A DNA stretch of 64,000 bases from Acidobacteriota bacterium (GTDB taxonomy: Bacteria; Acidobacteriota; Holophagae; Holophagales; Holophagaceae), in assembly GCA_016192145.1 (NCBI GenBank), contig JACPUT010000006.1, positions 496,001-560,000 on the forward strand. Direction: 5' to 3'. The notes beneath the pieces are model-generated. The model was not told the origin of the DNA and ran no database searches. It saw nothing but the letters and a program-made list of their open reading frames with translations. Numbering within the stretch: position 1 is the first letter of the stretch; each line of letters starts with the position of its first letter. A program made the translations under genes and the position numbers. Below are positions 43,005 to 53,267 of the stretch, one piece after another.

Positions 43005-43550
43005 ATGGAAAACCTGCTCATCTCCCTCGCCCAGAACCTGTTCCCCATCTTCGGCCTCCTGGCCGTGGGCGGCGCCGCCCTCATGGTGGCCTCCCGCCAG
43101 GCGGTGCACAGCGTCCTCGGGTTCCTCTTCGCCATGCTCTGCGTGGCGGGCTGCTTCCTGACGTTGGAAGCCGAGTTCCTGGGCATCGCCCAGCTGCTCG
43201 TCTACGCCGGCGGCATCGTGGTGCTCTTCCTCTTCGTGGTGATGCTCGTGGAGCTCACCAAGTACAAGGAGAAGGACATCTTCCAGAAACAGACGAAGGT
43301 GGCCCTCCTGGCCGTGGCCGGGGGCCTCCTCGTGGTGGGTGGCGCCCTGCGCAACGCCCTCTTCGGCCCCGCCGCCAAGGAGGCCCTCACCCTCCGCCCC
43401 GAGATCACCAACGGGGCCGTGCTGGGCAACGCCCAGGCCGTTAGCCGCGGGCTCTTCGCAGACTTCCTGCTGCCCTTCGAGATCCTCAGCATCATCCTGC
43501 TCGTCGCCCTCGTGGGCGCGGTGGTATTGGCTAAGACGGAGCGTGTATGA
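43005..43550 (+). CDS. nuoJ: Complex I subunit NuoJ
   Basis: A 181-residue membrane subunit with five transmembrane helices. AVHSVLGFLFAMLCVAGCFLTL and AQLLVYAGGIVVLFLFVVML contain the glycine kink conserved in the third helix of NuoJ/ND6. The stop codon overlaps ATG 43547 of a small downstream frame (ATGA). The protein ends ...LAKTERV; that ending reappears in the small frame. Confidence 0.93.
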   Translation: MENLLISLAQNLFPIFGLLAVGGAALMVASRQAVHSVLGFLFAMLCVAGCFLTLEAEFLGIAQLLVYAGGIVVLFLFVVMLVELTKYKEKDIFQKQTKVALLAVAGGLLVVGGALRNALFGPAAKEALTLRPEITNGAVLGNAQAVSRGLFADFLLPFEILSIILLVALVGAVVLAKTERV

Positions 43551-43654
43551 GCCGTTTCGCCTGCATCTTCGGAATGATCCCGATGGCTGAGAACCAGCGA
43601 TTTGATGTCTCGCGTATCCGCTTCGCGGATACCGAGAAAACGGAGCGTGTGTGA
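43547..43654 (+). CDS. 35-residue ORF coupled between nuoJ and nuoK (hypothetical)
   Basis: The frame runs from an ATG that overlaps the nuoJ stop (ATGA) to a TGA that overlaps the nuoK ATG (TGATG). Both junctions are typical of translational coupling. The product, beginning MSRFACIFGMIPMAENQRF, is soluble and basic, and ends KTERV exactly as NuoJ does, so part of it may be a duplicated nuoJ end that preserved the nuoK ribosome binding site. An 8-bp hairpin (GTATCCGC at 43614-43621 with 43625-43632) lies within it. No homolog is known to me. It may be a real small subunit or a coupling device. Confidence 0.4.
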   Translation: MSRFACIFGMIPMAENQRFDVSRIRFADTEKTERV

Positions 43655-43956
43655 TGCCGAGCCCCAACGCCGTCCTCATCATCAGCTTCCTGCTCTTTTC
43701 CACGGGCGTGGCCGGGATCCTCATCCGCCGCAACGCCCTGGTGATCCTCATGTGCGCGGAGCTCATGCTCAACGCCGCGAACCTCAACTTCATCGCCTTC
43801 GCCCGGCATTCGGGCTCCGTGGGTGGTCAGGCCTTCGCCCTCATGGTGATGGGCTTCGCCGCCGCGGAAGTGGCGGTGGGCCTGGCCATCGTCGTGGCCC
43901 TGTACCGGCGCAAGGCCACGGTGCAGGTGGACGACATCAACCTGCTGAAGGGCTGA
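43654..43956 (+). CDS. nuoK: Complex I subunit NuoK
   Basis: A 100-residue antiporter-like subunit (MrpC/ND4L type) with three transmembrane helices. The conserved membrane glutamates lie in VILMCAELMLNAANLNFIAF and FAAAEVAVGLAIVVALYRR. ATG 43654 overlaps the stop of the small ORF before it; GTG 43651 is the alternative. It is followed by nuoL 7 nt later. Confidence 0.94.
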   Translation: MPSPNAVLIISFLLFSTGVAGILIRRNALVILMCAELMLNAANLNFIAFARHSGSVGGQAFALMVMGFAAAEVAVGLAIVVALYRRKATVQVDDINLLKG

Positions 43957-43963
43957 GGCAGAC

Positions 43964-46297
43964 ATGGAACACGCGATGACCGCAGCTTCGACGCACTCCA
44001 GCCTCCTCTGGCTGATCCCCTTCCTGCCCCTCTTCGGGTTCCTGGTGAACGGCCTCACGGGGCGCCGCCTGCGCAACCACAAGGTGGTGAACGCCATCGC
44101 CCTGGGTACCGTGGGCACCAGCTTCCTGCTGGCCGTCTACCACTTCATTCAGCTCCTGGGCATGCCCGAAGCTGGCCGCAGCCTCCACCAGCTCCTCTGG
44201 ACCTGGTTCGATCTGGGCGGCGCCCGGGTGAACGGCGGCCTCACCACGGCCACCATCAACTGGGCCTACAAATTCGACGTGCTCAGTGGCGCCATGACCC
44301 TGCTGGTGACGGGCGCGGGCTTCCTCATCCACCTGTTCAGCACCGGCTACATGGCCGACGAGCAGAAGGATTTCCGCTACTACCGCTTCATGGCCTACCT
44401 GAACCTCTTCGTGTTCAGCATGCTGAATCTGGTCCTGGGCGCGAACATCATGATGATGTTCCTGGGCTGGGAGGGCGTGGGCCTCTGCTCCTACCTCCTC
44501 ATCGGCTTTTACTTCGATAAGGAATACGCGGGCGACGCGGCCAAGAAGGCCTTCGTCACCAACCGCGTGGGCGACTTCGGCTTCATGATCGGCTTCTTCT
44601 TGCTGTTCATGGTCTTCGGCAGTCTGGACTACGACACGCTCATGGGCTCCGCCCGGGAGATCTCGAACCTCAAGGCGATCACCCTCTTCGGCCACACGGC
44701 GGCCCCCTCCTTCTGGTTCAACATCATCGGCTGCTGCCTCTTCGTAGGCGCCGCTGGCAAGTCGGCCCAGATCCCCCTCTACGTCTGGCTCCCGGACGCC
44801 ATGGCCGGCCCCACGCCGGTATCCGCCCTGATCCACGCGGCGACCATGGTGACGTCGGGCCTCTACATGATCACCCGCCTGAACTTCGTCTATGTCCAGG
44901 CCCCGATCGCGCTGGGCCTCGTCCTCGTCGTAGGCAGCCTCACGGCCCTCTTCGCGGCGACCATGGGCCTCGCCCAGTACGACATCAAGAAGGTGCTGGC
45001 CTACTCCACCGTCTCCCAGCTGGGCTTCATGTTCATGGGCCTCGGCGCCGGGGCGTTCACGGCCGGTATGTTCCACGTCTTCACCCACGCCGCCTTCAAG
45101 GCCTGCCTCTTCCTCGGTTCCGGCGCCGTCATCGCGGCCTGCCACCACGAGCAGGACATGCGGAACATGGGCGGCCTGCGGAAGTACATGCCCTGGACCT
45201 TCCTGAGCATGGGCCTCGCCACGCTCGCCATCAACGGCATCTTCCCCTTCAGCGGCTTCTTTTCGAAGGACGAGATCCTCTGGAAGGTGTTCGAGCAGTG
45301 GTACAACCACGGCCACTTCGATGGCCCGGTGCTCTACCTGATCTGCTGGATCATGGGCCTGCTCGGCGCCTTCTGCACGGCGTTCTACATGACCCGCCTC
45401 ATGATCATGACCTTCTACGGGAACTACCGCGGGGCGGGGGATGATCCCCATGGCCTCACGGTGCAATCCGAGGCCCACCATGGGCACGACGACCACGGCC
45501 ATGGCGACCATGGGCACGGCGATGCCGCCCACGCCCATGGCCACGCCCACGAGGATCACGCCCACGAGCTGGACAAGTCCCACGACCACACGGGGGACGA
45601 TCCCGAGGATCACGACCTCGTGCCCGGCCACGTGCCCCATGAGGTGCCCTGGAACATGTGGGTGCCCGTCTTCATCTTCGCCTGCTTCGCCGTGGTGCTC
45701 GGGTTCCTGAACCTGCCCCACAGCCTGGAGACCCTGGGCAAGGTGTTCGGCAACGACCACTTCAGCCAGTGGCTGGAGCCCATCCTCTACCAGGTGCAGG
45801 CGCCCCACGGCGGCCACCACGCCGCCCCCGCCATCGAGTACGGCCTGATGTTCTTCGCCACCCTCGTGTGGGCCCCCGGCGCCATGCTGCTGGCCATCTG
45901 GATGTACGGCATGGATCCCAGCTGGTCCAAGGCCAAGGCCTTCGTGAAGCGCTTCCCCCAGGTCTTCGAGTGGGTGAACGCCAAGTACTACGTGGACGAG
46001 TTCTACGACGCCCTCGTCATCGAGCCCATCAAGCGCCTCAGCGCCCAGTTCTGGAGCTTCGATACCTGGGTGCTGGACGGCATCATCAACGGCGCCGCCC
46101 GCTTCTCCCTCATCTGGGCGGAGGCCAGCTTCTGGTTCGACGCCAAGATCGTGGATGGCAGCGTCAACCTCGTCGCCTGGCTCACCCAGCAGGGCTCCAA
46201 CGGGTTCAAGACCCTGCAGAGCGGCCGCGTCCAAAACTATGCCTTCGTGATGTTCCTTGGTTTCCTGGCCCTCGCGGTCTGGAAGCTGATGGCTTGA
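43964..46297 (+). CDS. nuoL: Complex I subunit NuoL with a His-rich insertion
   Basis: A 777-residue proton-pumping subunit, longer than the usual 610-650. Antiporter features are present: GWEGVGLCSYLLIGFYF, the pump-site lysine region KSAQIPLYVWLPDAMAGPTPVSALIHAATMV (about 265-295) and YDIKKVLAYSTVSQLGFMF. Between about residues 500 and 545 there is a loop with more than fifteen His mixed with Asp and Gly (HGHDDHGHG and similar), predicted to be outside the membrane. The long amphipathic C-terminal helix and terminal transmembrane segment follow. The insertion is probably metal-binding or structural; its role is unknown. Confidence 0.94.
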   Translation: MEHAMTAASTHSSLLWLIPFLPLFGFLVNGLTGRRLRNHKVVNAIALGTVGTSFLLAVYHFIQLLGMPEAGRSLHQLLWTWFDLGGARVNGGLTTATINWAYKFDVLSGAMTLLVTGAGFLIHLFSTGYMADEQKDFRYYRFMAYLNLFVFSMLNLVLGANIMMMFLGWEGVGLCSYLLIGFYFDKEYAGDAAKKAFVTNRVGDFGFMIGFFLLFMVFGSLDYDTLMGSAREISNLKAITLFGHTAAPSFWFNIIGCCLFVGAAGKSAQIPLYVWLPDAMAGPTPVSALIHAATMVTSGLYMITRLNFVYVQAPIALGLVLVVGSLTALFAATMGLAQYDIKKVLAYSTVSQLGFMFMGLGAGAFTAGMFHVFTHAAFKACLFLGSGAVIAACHHEQDMRNMGGLRKYMPWTFLSMGLATLAINGIFPFSGFFSKDEILWKVFEQWYNHGHFDGPVLYLICWIMGLLGAFCTAFYMTRLMIMTFYGNYRGAGDDPHGLTVQSEAHHGHDDHGHGDHGHGDAAHAHGHAHEDHAHELDKSHDHTGDDPEDHDLVPGHVPHEVPWNMWVPVFIFACFAVVLGFLNLPHSLETLGKVFGNDHFSQWLEPILYQVQAPHGGHHAAPAIEYGLMFFATLVWAPGAMLLAIWMYGMDPSWSKAKAFVKRFPQVFEWVNAKYYVDEFYDALVIEPIKRLSAQFWSFDTWVLDGIINGAARFSLIWAEASFWFDAKIVDGSVNLVAWLTQQGSNGFKTLQSGRVQNYAFVMFLGFLALAVWKLMA

Positions 46298-46315
46298 TCT
46301 GAGTCGGGAGCCTAT

Positions 46316-47982
<1,667 letters not shown>

Positions 47983-47983
<1 letters not shown>

Positions 47984-49482
47984 TGAACGGCTTCGCCTCC
48001 GGGCTGATGGAGGCGCTCCTCCGGGACAGCGCCTTCATCCTCCCCCAACTCTTCCTGGCGGGCCTGGGCACCCTCATGCTCTGGCCGGGGGATCTCCTCT
48101 TCCACAAGGGCGAGAAGCACAAGTGGGCCCCCGTCACGGGCGCGATCCTGATCGTGGTCCTTGCGTTGGTCTTCCGCACCCCTGAGGGCACCGGCTTCTC
48201 CGGCATGTACAGGGTAGATGGGCTCACCAAGGGCTTCCAGATCCTCAGCATCCTCGGCGCCCTGGGTGCCGTGGCCCTCTCCCAGCGCCTCCTGAACGCG
48301 CTGAAGGAGCAGACGGTCGAGTACTACGCCCTGATCCTCTTCAGCCTCAGCGGCATGCTCTTCCTCTGCGGCGCGGTGGATTTCGTCAGCTTCTACTTCA
48401 GCCTCGAGCTGATGGCCATCTGCATCTACATCCTCGTGGCCTACCTGCGGAAGCAGGAGCGGGGCGTGGAAGCCGGCCTGAAGTACTTCCTCCTGGGGGC
48501 CTTCAGCAGCGGCCTCCTACTCTACGGCATCAGCCTCCTCTTCGCCGCCACGGGCGGGAAGACCACCAACTTCGCCGAGATGGGCCAGCTCCTGCCCGTC
48601 GTCAGCCAGTCCAACACCCTCCTCGTGGGCGCGGGCGTGCTGATGGTGCTGGTGGGCCTGGGCTTCAAGGTGGCGGCGGTGCCCTTCCACATGTGGAGCC
48701 CCGATGCCTACGAGGGCGCCCCCACGCCCATCACCGCCTTCATGGCGACGGCCCCCAAGGCCGCCAGCCTCGCGGCCTTCATCCGCGTCTTCCAGACGGC
48801 CTTGCCCGGCGTCGCCGATCAGTGGATGCTGCCCCTGGGCTACGTGGCCGCGGCCAGCATGATCCTGGGCAACGTCGCCGCCATCAAGCAGCAGAGCATG
48901 AAGCGCCTCCTGGCCTACAGCTCCATCGCGCACGTGGGCTACATGCTCCTGGGCGTGATGTGCGGCCCCGAGGGCGCGCAGGCCACCTGGCTCTACATGG
49001 CCACCTACCTGGTGATGAACTTCGGCGCCTTCGCCATCGTCATCCACCTCCAGGGCACGGGCGAGGGCGAGCGCATCGAGGACTTCCGCGGCCTCAAGGA
49101 TCGGCACCCCTTCCTGGCCTTCGCCATGATGGTGTTCCTCCTGAGCCTGGCGGGCATTCCGCCCCTGGTGGGCTTCTTCGGTAAGTTCTACCTCTTCCAG
49201 ATGGCCGTCACCCAAGGGCACATCACCCTGGTGACCATCGCCTTCCTGACGTCGGTGGTGAGCGCCTTCTACTACCTGGGCGTGGTCAACCAAATGTACT
49301 TCAAGGACGCCCCCGCCTTGGCCGAAGGCGCCGAGCCCGAAGCCACGGGCATGGCCACCACCGTGATCGTGACCGTGGCCTGCGTCCTCGTCCTGCTCGG
49401 TACCGGTTTCGCCAAGCCCCTCCTCGAGTGGGCCGGCGGCATCGGCTCCGAGAAGAAGGCATCACAGGTCGCCCTAAGGTAG
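47983..49482 (+). CDS. nuoN: Complex I subunit NuoN
   Basis: A 499-residue pump subunit. DFVSFYFSLELMAICIYILVAY contains the conserved Glu, GFKVAAVPFHMWSPDAYEGAPTPITAF the lysine site, and MKRLLAYSSIAHVGYML the second proton-path region. About fourteen transmembrane helices. No His-rich tail, unlike NuoL and NuoM. It is the last nuo gene; no nuoE, nuoF or nuoG follows. A heptamer palindrome lies directly downstream. Confidence 0.95.
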
Positions 49483-49488
49483 ACCTTG

Positions 49489-49575
49489 GGCTTTAGGCTC
49501 TAGGCTCTGGTTGGCCCCGACCCATCCACACACCTCCGGTGGGTCGGCGCCAGCCAGAGCCTAGAGCCTAAAGCC
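49489..49575. repeat. Heptamer-arm palindrome, AGAGCCY family, between nuoN and atpZ
   Basis: Perfect 22-nt arms (49489-49510 and 49554-49575) are built of AGGCTCT/AGAGCCT heptamers. Inside, CGACCCA (49518-49524) and TGGGTCG (49540-49546) form a second paired core. There is no T tract, so termination after nuoN is not assured. Confidence 0.85.
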
Positions 49576-49635
49576 TGAAGCGATACACTGACGCAGCGCG
49601 GGGCCAGCGGCCCCGCGCTGCCTTTGGGGGTGGAC

Positions 49636-49875
49636 ATGCCGGAGCGACCGAAGGGGCAGGGCGGGGGACCGCAGCTGGCGAGCGCCACGCACCTGGCCTA
49701 CTTCATGCCCATGGCCATCGTGGTGTGCATGATCGGCGGTCGTTGGATCGGCGGCAAGTACGGGCACTCGGAGGGAGGCCTCATCTGGGGGTTCTTCGTG
49801 GGCCTGGTGCTGGCCTTCTACGAGGCCTTCAAGGTGCAAAAGCAGATCCGGGGTGGCCGTGGACCCCAGGGTTGA
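49636..49875 (+). CDS. atpZ: AtpZ-like small membrane protein
   Basis: A 79-residue protein with two transmembrane helices (about 18-38 and 48-68) in a hairpin. A conserved GGRWIGGKYG turn lies between them, as in AtpZ/AtpI-type proteins encoded ahead of Fo genes. Such proteins assist assembly of the c-ring and may bind Mg or Ca. ATG 49636 is chosen; GTG 49630 is possible. It overlaps the next gene by about 20 nt. Confidence 0.75.
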   Translation: MPERPKGQGGGPQLASATHLAYFMPMAIVVCMIGGRWIGGKYGHSEGGLIWGFFVGLVLAFYEAFKVQKQIRGGRGPQG

Positions 49876-50221
49876 TCCGGCCCCCGAACTCCGGGATGCC
49901 TTGGCCCTGCTCTTGCTGGCAGGATTCCTGGCGTGGGGTCTGGGCCGGAGTTGGACGGCGGCCCTGATCTTCCTGGCCCAAGGCCTCGTGGCTGTGGGCT
50001 CCGTGGCCTTCACGGTCTGGCGGGTCAAACGTGGCCCCAAGGCGGCTTCCGCCTTGGTGGGCCTCGGGAATCTCGCCTTGTTGGGCTTCCTGGCCCATGC
50101 GATCATGGAACGTTTTCCCGAGGAGAACTTTCCTCTCCTCTCGGGCATGCTTCTGCACGTTCCGGCGCTCTTCTGGGCGGCCATCCGGGTCTGGTGGAAG
50201 CAGAAACGGAACCCCTCCTGA
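49853..50221 (+). CDS. AtpI-like membrane protein
   Basis: A 122-residue protein with four predicted transmembrane helices and a basic C-terminus (WKQKRNPS). Similarity to AtpI is weak and is argued from size, topology and its position between atpZ and atpB. GTG 49853 or GTG 49859 may be the start, both inside the atpZ 3' end, so translation is probably coupled. AtpI acts as an assembly factor for the c-ring. Confidence 0.55.
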   Translation: MAVDPRVDPAPELRDALALLLLAGFLAWGLGRSWTAALIFLAQGLVAVGSVAFTVWRVKRGPKAASALVGLGNLALLGFLAHAIMERFPEENFPLLSGMLLHVPALFWAAIRVWWKQKRNPS

Positions 50222-50250
50222 GGCTTTTTGGCCCCATCCCGAGGCACCCC

Positions 50251-51051
50251 ATGGAACATCACGCTTCATTCTTCGCCCAGTGGCTGACCAGCCTCCTGCA
50301 CCTGCACCAGCAGGTGTGGCCCGGCTTCGGGTCGCACCCCATGAGCGTGCTGGAGCGCTATGACCACCTCCTGAACACGGTGCTCGCGGCCCTGTTCGTC
50401 CTCGGTCTCACCTCGGCCACCCGCGCCAAGCTCAGCCTCATCCCCGGCGGCCTGCAGCAGGTGATGGAGGCCTACTTCGGCTTCATCCGCAACCTGGCCG
50501 GTTCCTCCATCCCCCGCCACTCCGAGAAGTACATCCCCTTCATCGGCACGCTGGGCCTGCTCATCTTCGTGAACAACTTCCTGGGCATGATCCCCTTCTT
50601 CGGAACGGGCAACAGCAACTGGAACGTCACCCTGGGCTGCGCGATCCTCGTGTTCCTCGTGTACAACTTCGAGGGCACCCGCGTGAACGGCCTGAGCTAC
50701 TGGAAGCACCTGGCCGGCCCCTGCAGCAACCCCTTCCTGGTGCTTTTGGGCATCGTCCTGATCTTCCCGCTGGAGTTCCTGGGCCTGTTCATCCGCATCT
50801 TCAGCCACTCGATGCGTCTCTTCCTCAACATGGCCCTGGAGCACACCATCGCCGCCGCCATCTTCGGCGTGGTGGCCCTGGCCGTGCCCACGGTGCTCAT
50901 GTTCCTGGGCTTCATCACGGTGGCCGTGCAGGCCCTCGTGTTCATCACCCTGACCGCCGTCTACATCGGTGGCGCGGTGCAGGACATGCACCACGACGAC
51001 CATGGCCATGATCACGACCATGGTCACGGCAAGTCGGCCCACGCGCACTGA
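50251..51051 (+). CDS. atpB: ATP synthase Fo subunit a
   Basis: A 266-residue membrane subunit carrying the proton half-channels. The essential Arg is in FSHSMRLFLNMALEH (about residue 190), within the S-x-R-L-F-x-N-M motif. NNFLGMIPFFGTGNSNWNVTL is the conserved helix-four region. The C-terminus ends with a His/Asp-rich tail (MHHDDHGHDHDHGHG) unlike most homologs and like the His-rich parts of NuoL and NuoM. It lies with atpZ and the atpI-like gene upstream and atpE downstream; the F1 genes and atpF are not in this window. Confidence 0.93.
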   Translation: MEHHASFFAQWLTSLLHLHQQVWPGFGSHPMSVLERYDHLLNTVLAALFVLGLTSATRAKLSLIPGGLQQVMEAYFGFIRNLAGSSIPRHSEKYIPFIGTLGLLIFVNNFLGMIPFFGTGNSNWNVTLGCAILVFLVYNFEGTRVNGLSYWKHLAGPCSNPFLVLLGIVLIFPLEFLGLFIRIFSHSMRLFLNMALEHTIAAAIFGVVALAVPTVLMFLGFITVAVQALVFITLTAVYIGGAVQDMHHDDHGHDHDHGHGKSAHAH

Positions 51052-51184
51052 GTCCTTCGACTTTGGTCCTTGGTCCTTAGCTGAGCCCGACCCACAACTT
51101 TTTCTGCACCACCTTCCTAAGGCCTTGTCATCTCGAACCCCTTGGCATTCTGGCCAAGGACAAAAGACCAGGGACTAAGGACTC
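51050..51184. repeat. Heptamer-arm palindrome, AAGGACY family, between atpB and atpE
   Basis: The left arm (51050-51080) and right arm (51154-51184) share AGTCCTT/AAGGACT heptamers with several mismatches. CGACCCA lies at 51088-51094. The outer core side, AGCT next to GGTCCTT units, is the mirror image of the element before prfA, indicating common origin. No matching TGGGTCG is visible on the right, so this copy is degenerate. Confidence 0.65.
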
Positions 51185-51245
51185 AACCAGTTCACCCTTG
51201 GCCGACGGGATTCCGAACCCCGCGGTCCCAACTCTGGAGGCGCAC

Positions 51246-51554
51246 ATGCGCAAGTTCTTCACCTTCGCCGTTCTCTTCACCGTGGCCGTGGCCGCCTTCG
51301 CCCAGGGCGCCCCCGCCGCTTCCACCGGCTCCTTCAACAGCCTGTTCGACACCACCCGCCTGGTCTACATCGCCGTCGCCGGCGCCGCGGCCGCTTGCGG
51401 TACCGCCCAGGCCAAGGTCCTCTCCTCCGCCTACGAGGCGATGGCCCGCAACCCCCAGGCCGCCGACAAGATCTCCGGCTCCCTGGTGCTGGGTCTGGCC
51501 TTCATCGAGGCCCTGGTGCTCTTCACCTTCGCCCTCGCCTTCATCGTCAAGTAA
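51246..51554 (+). CDS. atpE: ATP synthase Fo subunit c
   Basis: A 102-residue proteolipid. The first about 22 residues (MRKFFTFAVLFTVAVAAFAQ) look like a signal or extra helix, giving a longer protein than the usual 70-80. Helix one has AGAAAACGTAQAKVL in place of the Gly-rich GxGxGxG pattern, and EAMARNP is the polar loop. Helix two has LAFIEALVLFTFALAF with the ion-binding Glu. A Gln nine residues before the loop Glu is at the position used for sodium coordination, but the Ser or Thr that normally follows the helix-two Glu is absent (it is Ala). I therefore favour proton coupling. GGAGG precedes the ATG. Confidence 0.93.
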   Translation: MRKFFTFAVLFTVAVAAFAQGAPAASTGSFNSLFDTTRLVYIAVAGAAAACGTAQAKVLSSAYEAMARNPQAADKISGSLVLGLAFIEALVLFTFALAFIVK

Positions 51555-51570
51555 GAGGAAGATCGGCCGG

Positions 51571-51600
51571 ACGGGGCGCCCTCGGGCGCCCCGTTTTTTT
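51571..51600 (+). terminator. Rho-independent terminator after atpE
   Basis: A 10-bp stem (ACGGGGCGCC at 51571-51580 with 51585-51594) with a CTCG loop is followed by seven T residues. It ends the Fo transcript. Confidence 0.9.
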
Positions 51601-51667
51601 GTGCCCGAGTGTGCGATCCTTCCTACCTCAGCGGTGCCCGTTTTTTACCGTTCTTTCAGAAGTGCCG

Positions 51668-52849
51668 ATGACCCTGACAGCGATGCGTCACCACCCCCCC
51701 TTTCCCCTGCCTGCCGAGGTCACCAAGGTGATCCTGGGAGGGGGCTCGAGCATCGATCTCGAAGGGCTCCAATGCAACAGCCACGATGAGGCTTGGGACT
51801 TCGCCTTCAACTACGGCTACGACATGCGGATCCCGGCCCAGCGGCACCATGTGGTGCGGGTCTTCGAGGATGCCCTGACCTTCCTCCAGGGCGTGATCCT
51901 GGAGGGCACGGACCTCACCATGCCCGGTTTCCTGACGGAGCTGGAGGATCCCCTGGACCTCCTCGTCTGGGCCTCGGAGCGCGGCGAAGGCGGCGCCCGG
52001 CCTCCGCGGGCCATCTGGAGCTGCGCCGTGCTCCGGGTGATGCACACCCTCTTCCACATCGACCACAACGTGAACCTGCGCTTCCTGCCGGAGATCCAGA
52101 AACAGGTCTTCGAGCGCTACGACCGTTACCTGGTGCAGGAGAACGGCCAGTGGCTGCTCCGGGGGGGCTACGAGGTGCCCCTGGCGGCCGTGGAGCGCAA
52201 GGAGAACAAGGATCGCAACTCCATGCTCCTGAAGCTCCTCCACAAACCGGAGAACGTGGCAGAGACCATCTACGACCAGATCGGCATCCGCCTCGTGGCG
52301 GAGGATCAGCTGGGCGTGCTCCTGGTGATCCGCTTCCTGCTGGACCACCACGTGCTCATGAGCACCCACATCAAGCCCAGCCGCTCCCGGAACCTGCTCA
52401 TCGACCTCAAGGCCCTCGACACTTGGATGCTCAGCCTGCCGGAGCCCTTCCAGATCGGGGAATTGAGTGCCGAGGAGCGGCACAAACTCAGCCAGTCCCT
52501 GTCCCTGAAAGGCGCCGGCACGGAGGCCAATCCCTTTTCCGCCAAGGACTATTCGGCCATCCAGTTCACGGCCCGAACCCTGATCCGGTTGCCGAGCCCG
52601 GCCACCCTGGCCTTGGAAGCCGTCCTCAGGAGGATGGAAATTTCAGGTATTTCGGCCCTTGCCGATCAGATGCACATCACGGAGTTGATCCAAAAGCAGG
52701 AAGAGTTTACGTTTTTCTTCGCACATGAAGTACAAGTCATGGAACGATCAGGCTTTGAGAATGCCCAGTCCGGTCCCGCCTCCCACGCCGAATACAAACA
52801 ACGGCAACGGGATGCGGCCCGACGCCGGGTGCTCCAGGGACTTCTTTAG
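51668..52849 (+). CDS. RelA/SpoT-synthetase-like protein of uncertain activity
   Basis: A 393-residue soluble protein. About residues 175-235 (RKENKDRNSMLLKLL, then ETIYDQIGIRLVAEDQLG) resemble the R-x-K-x3-S...K and D-x-x-G-x-R motifs of RelA/SpoT ppGpp synthetases. Near residue 300 AIQFTARTLIRL resembles the E-x-Q-I-R-T region, but the Glu is Ala. A helical N-terminal half contains HTLFHIDHNVNLRFLP. The similarity is by eye. It could be a degenerate synthetase used as a sensor or an unrelated family. It has no obvious ribosome binding site at ATG 51668 and is followed 9 nt later by a STAS gene. Confidence 0.5.
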   Translation: MTLTAMRHHPPFPLPAEVTKVILGGGSSIDLEGLQCNSHDEAWDFAFNYGYDMRIPAQRHHVVRVFEDALTFLQGVILEGTDLTMPGFLTELEDPLDLLVWASERGEGGARPPRAIWSCAVLRVMHTLFHIDHNVNLRFLPEIQKQVFERYDRYLVQENGQWLLRGGYEVPLAAVERKENKDRNSMLLKLLHKPENVAETIYDQIGIRLVAEDQLGVLLVIRFLLDHHVLMSTHIKPSRSRNLLIDLKALDTWMLSLPEPFQIGELSAEERHKLSQSLSLKGAGTEANPFSAKDYSAIQFTARTLIRLPSPATLALEAVLRRMEISGISALADQMHITELIQKQEEFTFFFAHEVQVMERSGFENAQSGPASHAEYKQRQRDAARRRVLQGLL

Positions 52850-52858
52850 GGAGGACGC

Positions 52859-53197
52859 ATGCTGAACATCCAGACGCGGCAAGAGGGCAGCGCCTCGGTG
52901 GTCTCCATCCAGGGGAAGGTCAACTTTGAAGTGACCGCCCAGCTCCGGGATGTCATCCGGGATACGGTGACCACCCACCAGCCCAAGCTGCTGGTCATCA
53001 ATCTGGAGGGCGTCAGCTTCATCGACTCCTCGGGCCTCGGCCTCCTGGTGGCCGCGCGCAACAGCGTGGACAAGAGCGGCGGCAAGCTGCACCTGTGCAC
53101 CCTGCCCGCGCCGGTGAAGAAGACCTTCGACCAGACCAACCTCACCAACTACTTCTCCATCTTCGCCACAGAGCAGGATGCGCTCCGCGGGGCCTGA
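52859..53197 (+). CDS. STAS-domain anti-anti-sigma factor
   Basis: A 112-residue single-domain protein of the SpoIIAA/RsbV family. The phosphorylatable Ser is in VSFIDSSGLGLLVAARN (about residue 60) and the DSSGLG motif is complete. Phosphorylated by a partner RsbW-type kinase and dephosphorylated by a PP2C such as the product of the next gene, it controls a sigma factor or other output by partner switching. GGGAGG precedes the ATG. No RsbW-type kinase gene is beside it. Confidence 0.93.
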   Translation: MLNIQTRQEGSASVVSIQGKVNFEVTAQLRDVIRDTVTTHQPKLLVINLEGVSFIDSSGLGLLVAARNSVDKSGGKLHLCTLPAPVKKTFDQTNLTNYFSIFATEQDALRGA

Positions 53198-53209
53198 GAA
53201 ATCCTCCTC

Positions 53210-53251
53210 TCAAGAAAATTTCCGCCGCTCGCGGCGGAAATTTTCTTGAGA
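53210..53251. repeat. Perfect 20-bp hairpin between the STAS and phosphatase genes
   Basis: Arms 53210-53229 and 53232-53251 pair over 20 bp without mismatch, with a two-base gap at the centre. The outer half is A/T-rich and the inner half is CCGCCGC. The RNA form could be an mRNA processing or stabilising site. On the plus strand there is no T tract after it, so the usual terminator form is lacking. Confidence 0.85.
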
Positions 53252-53267
53252 TTCCACCGGAGGACGG

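Noticed and set aside
51246-51554. Sodium-specific ATP synthase
   Set aside because: A Gln is at the right distance, but the helix-two Glu is followed by Ala, not Ser or Thr, so the ligand set is incomplete.
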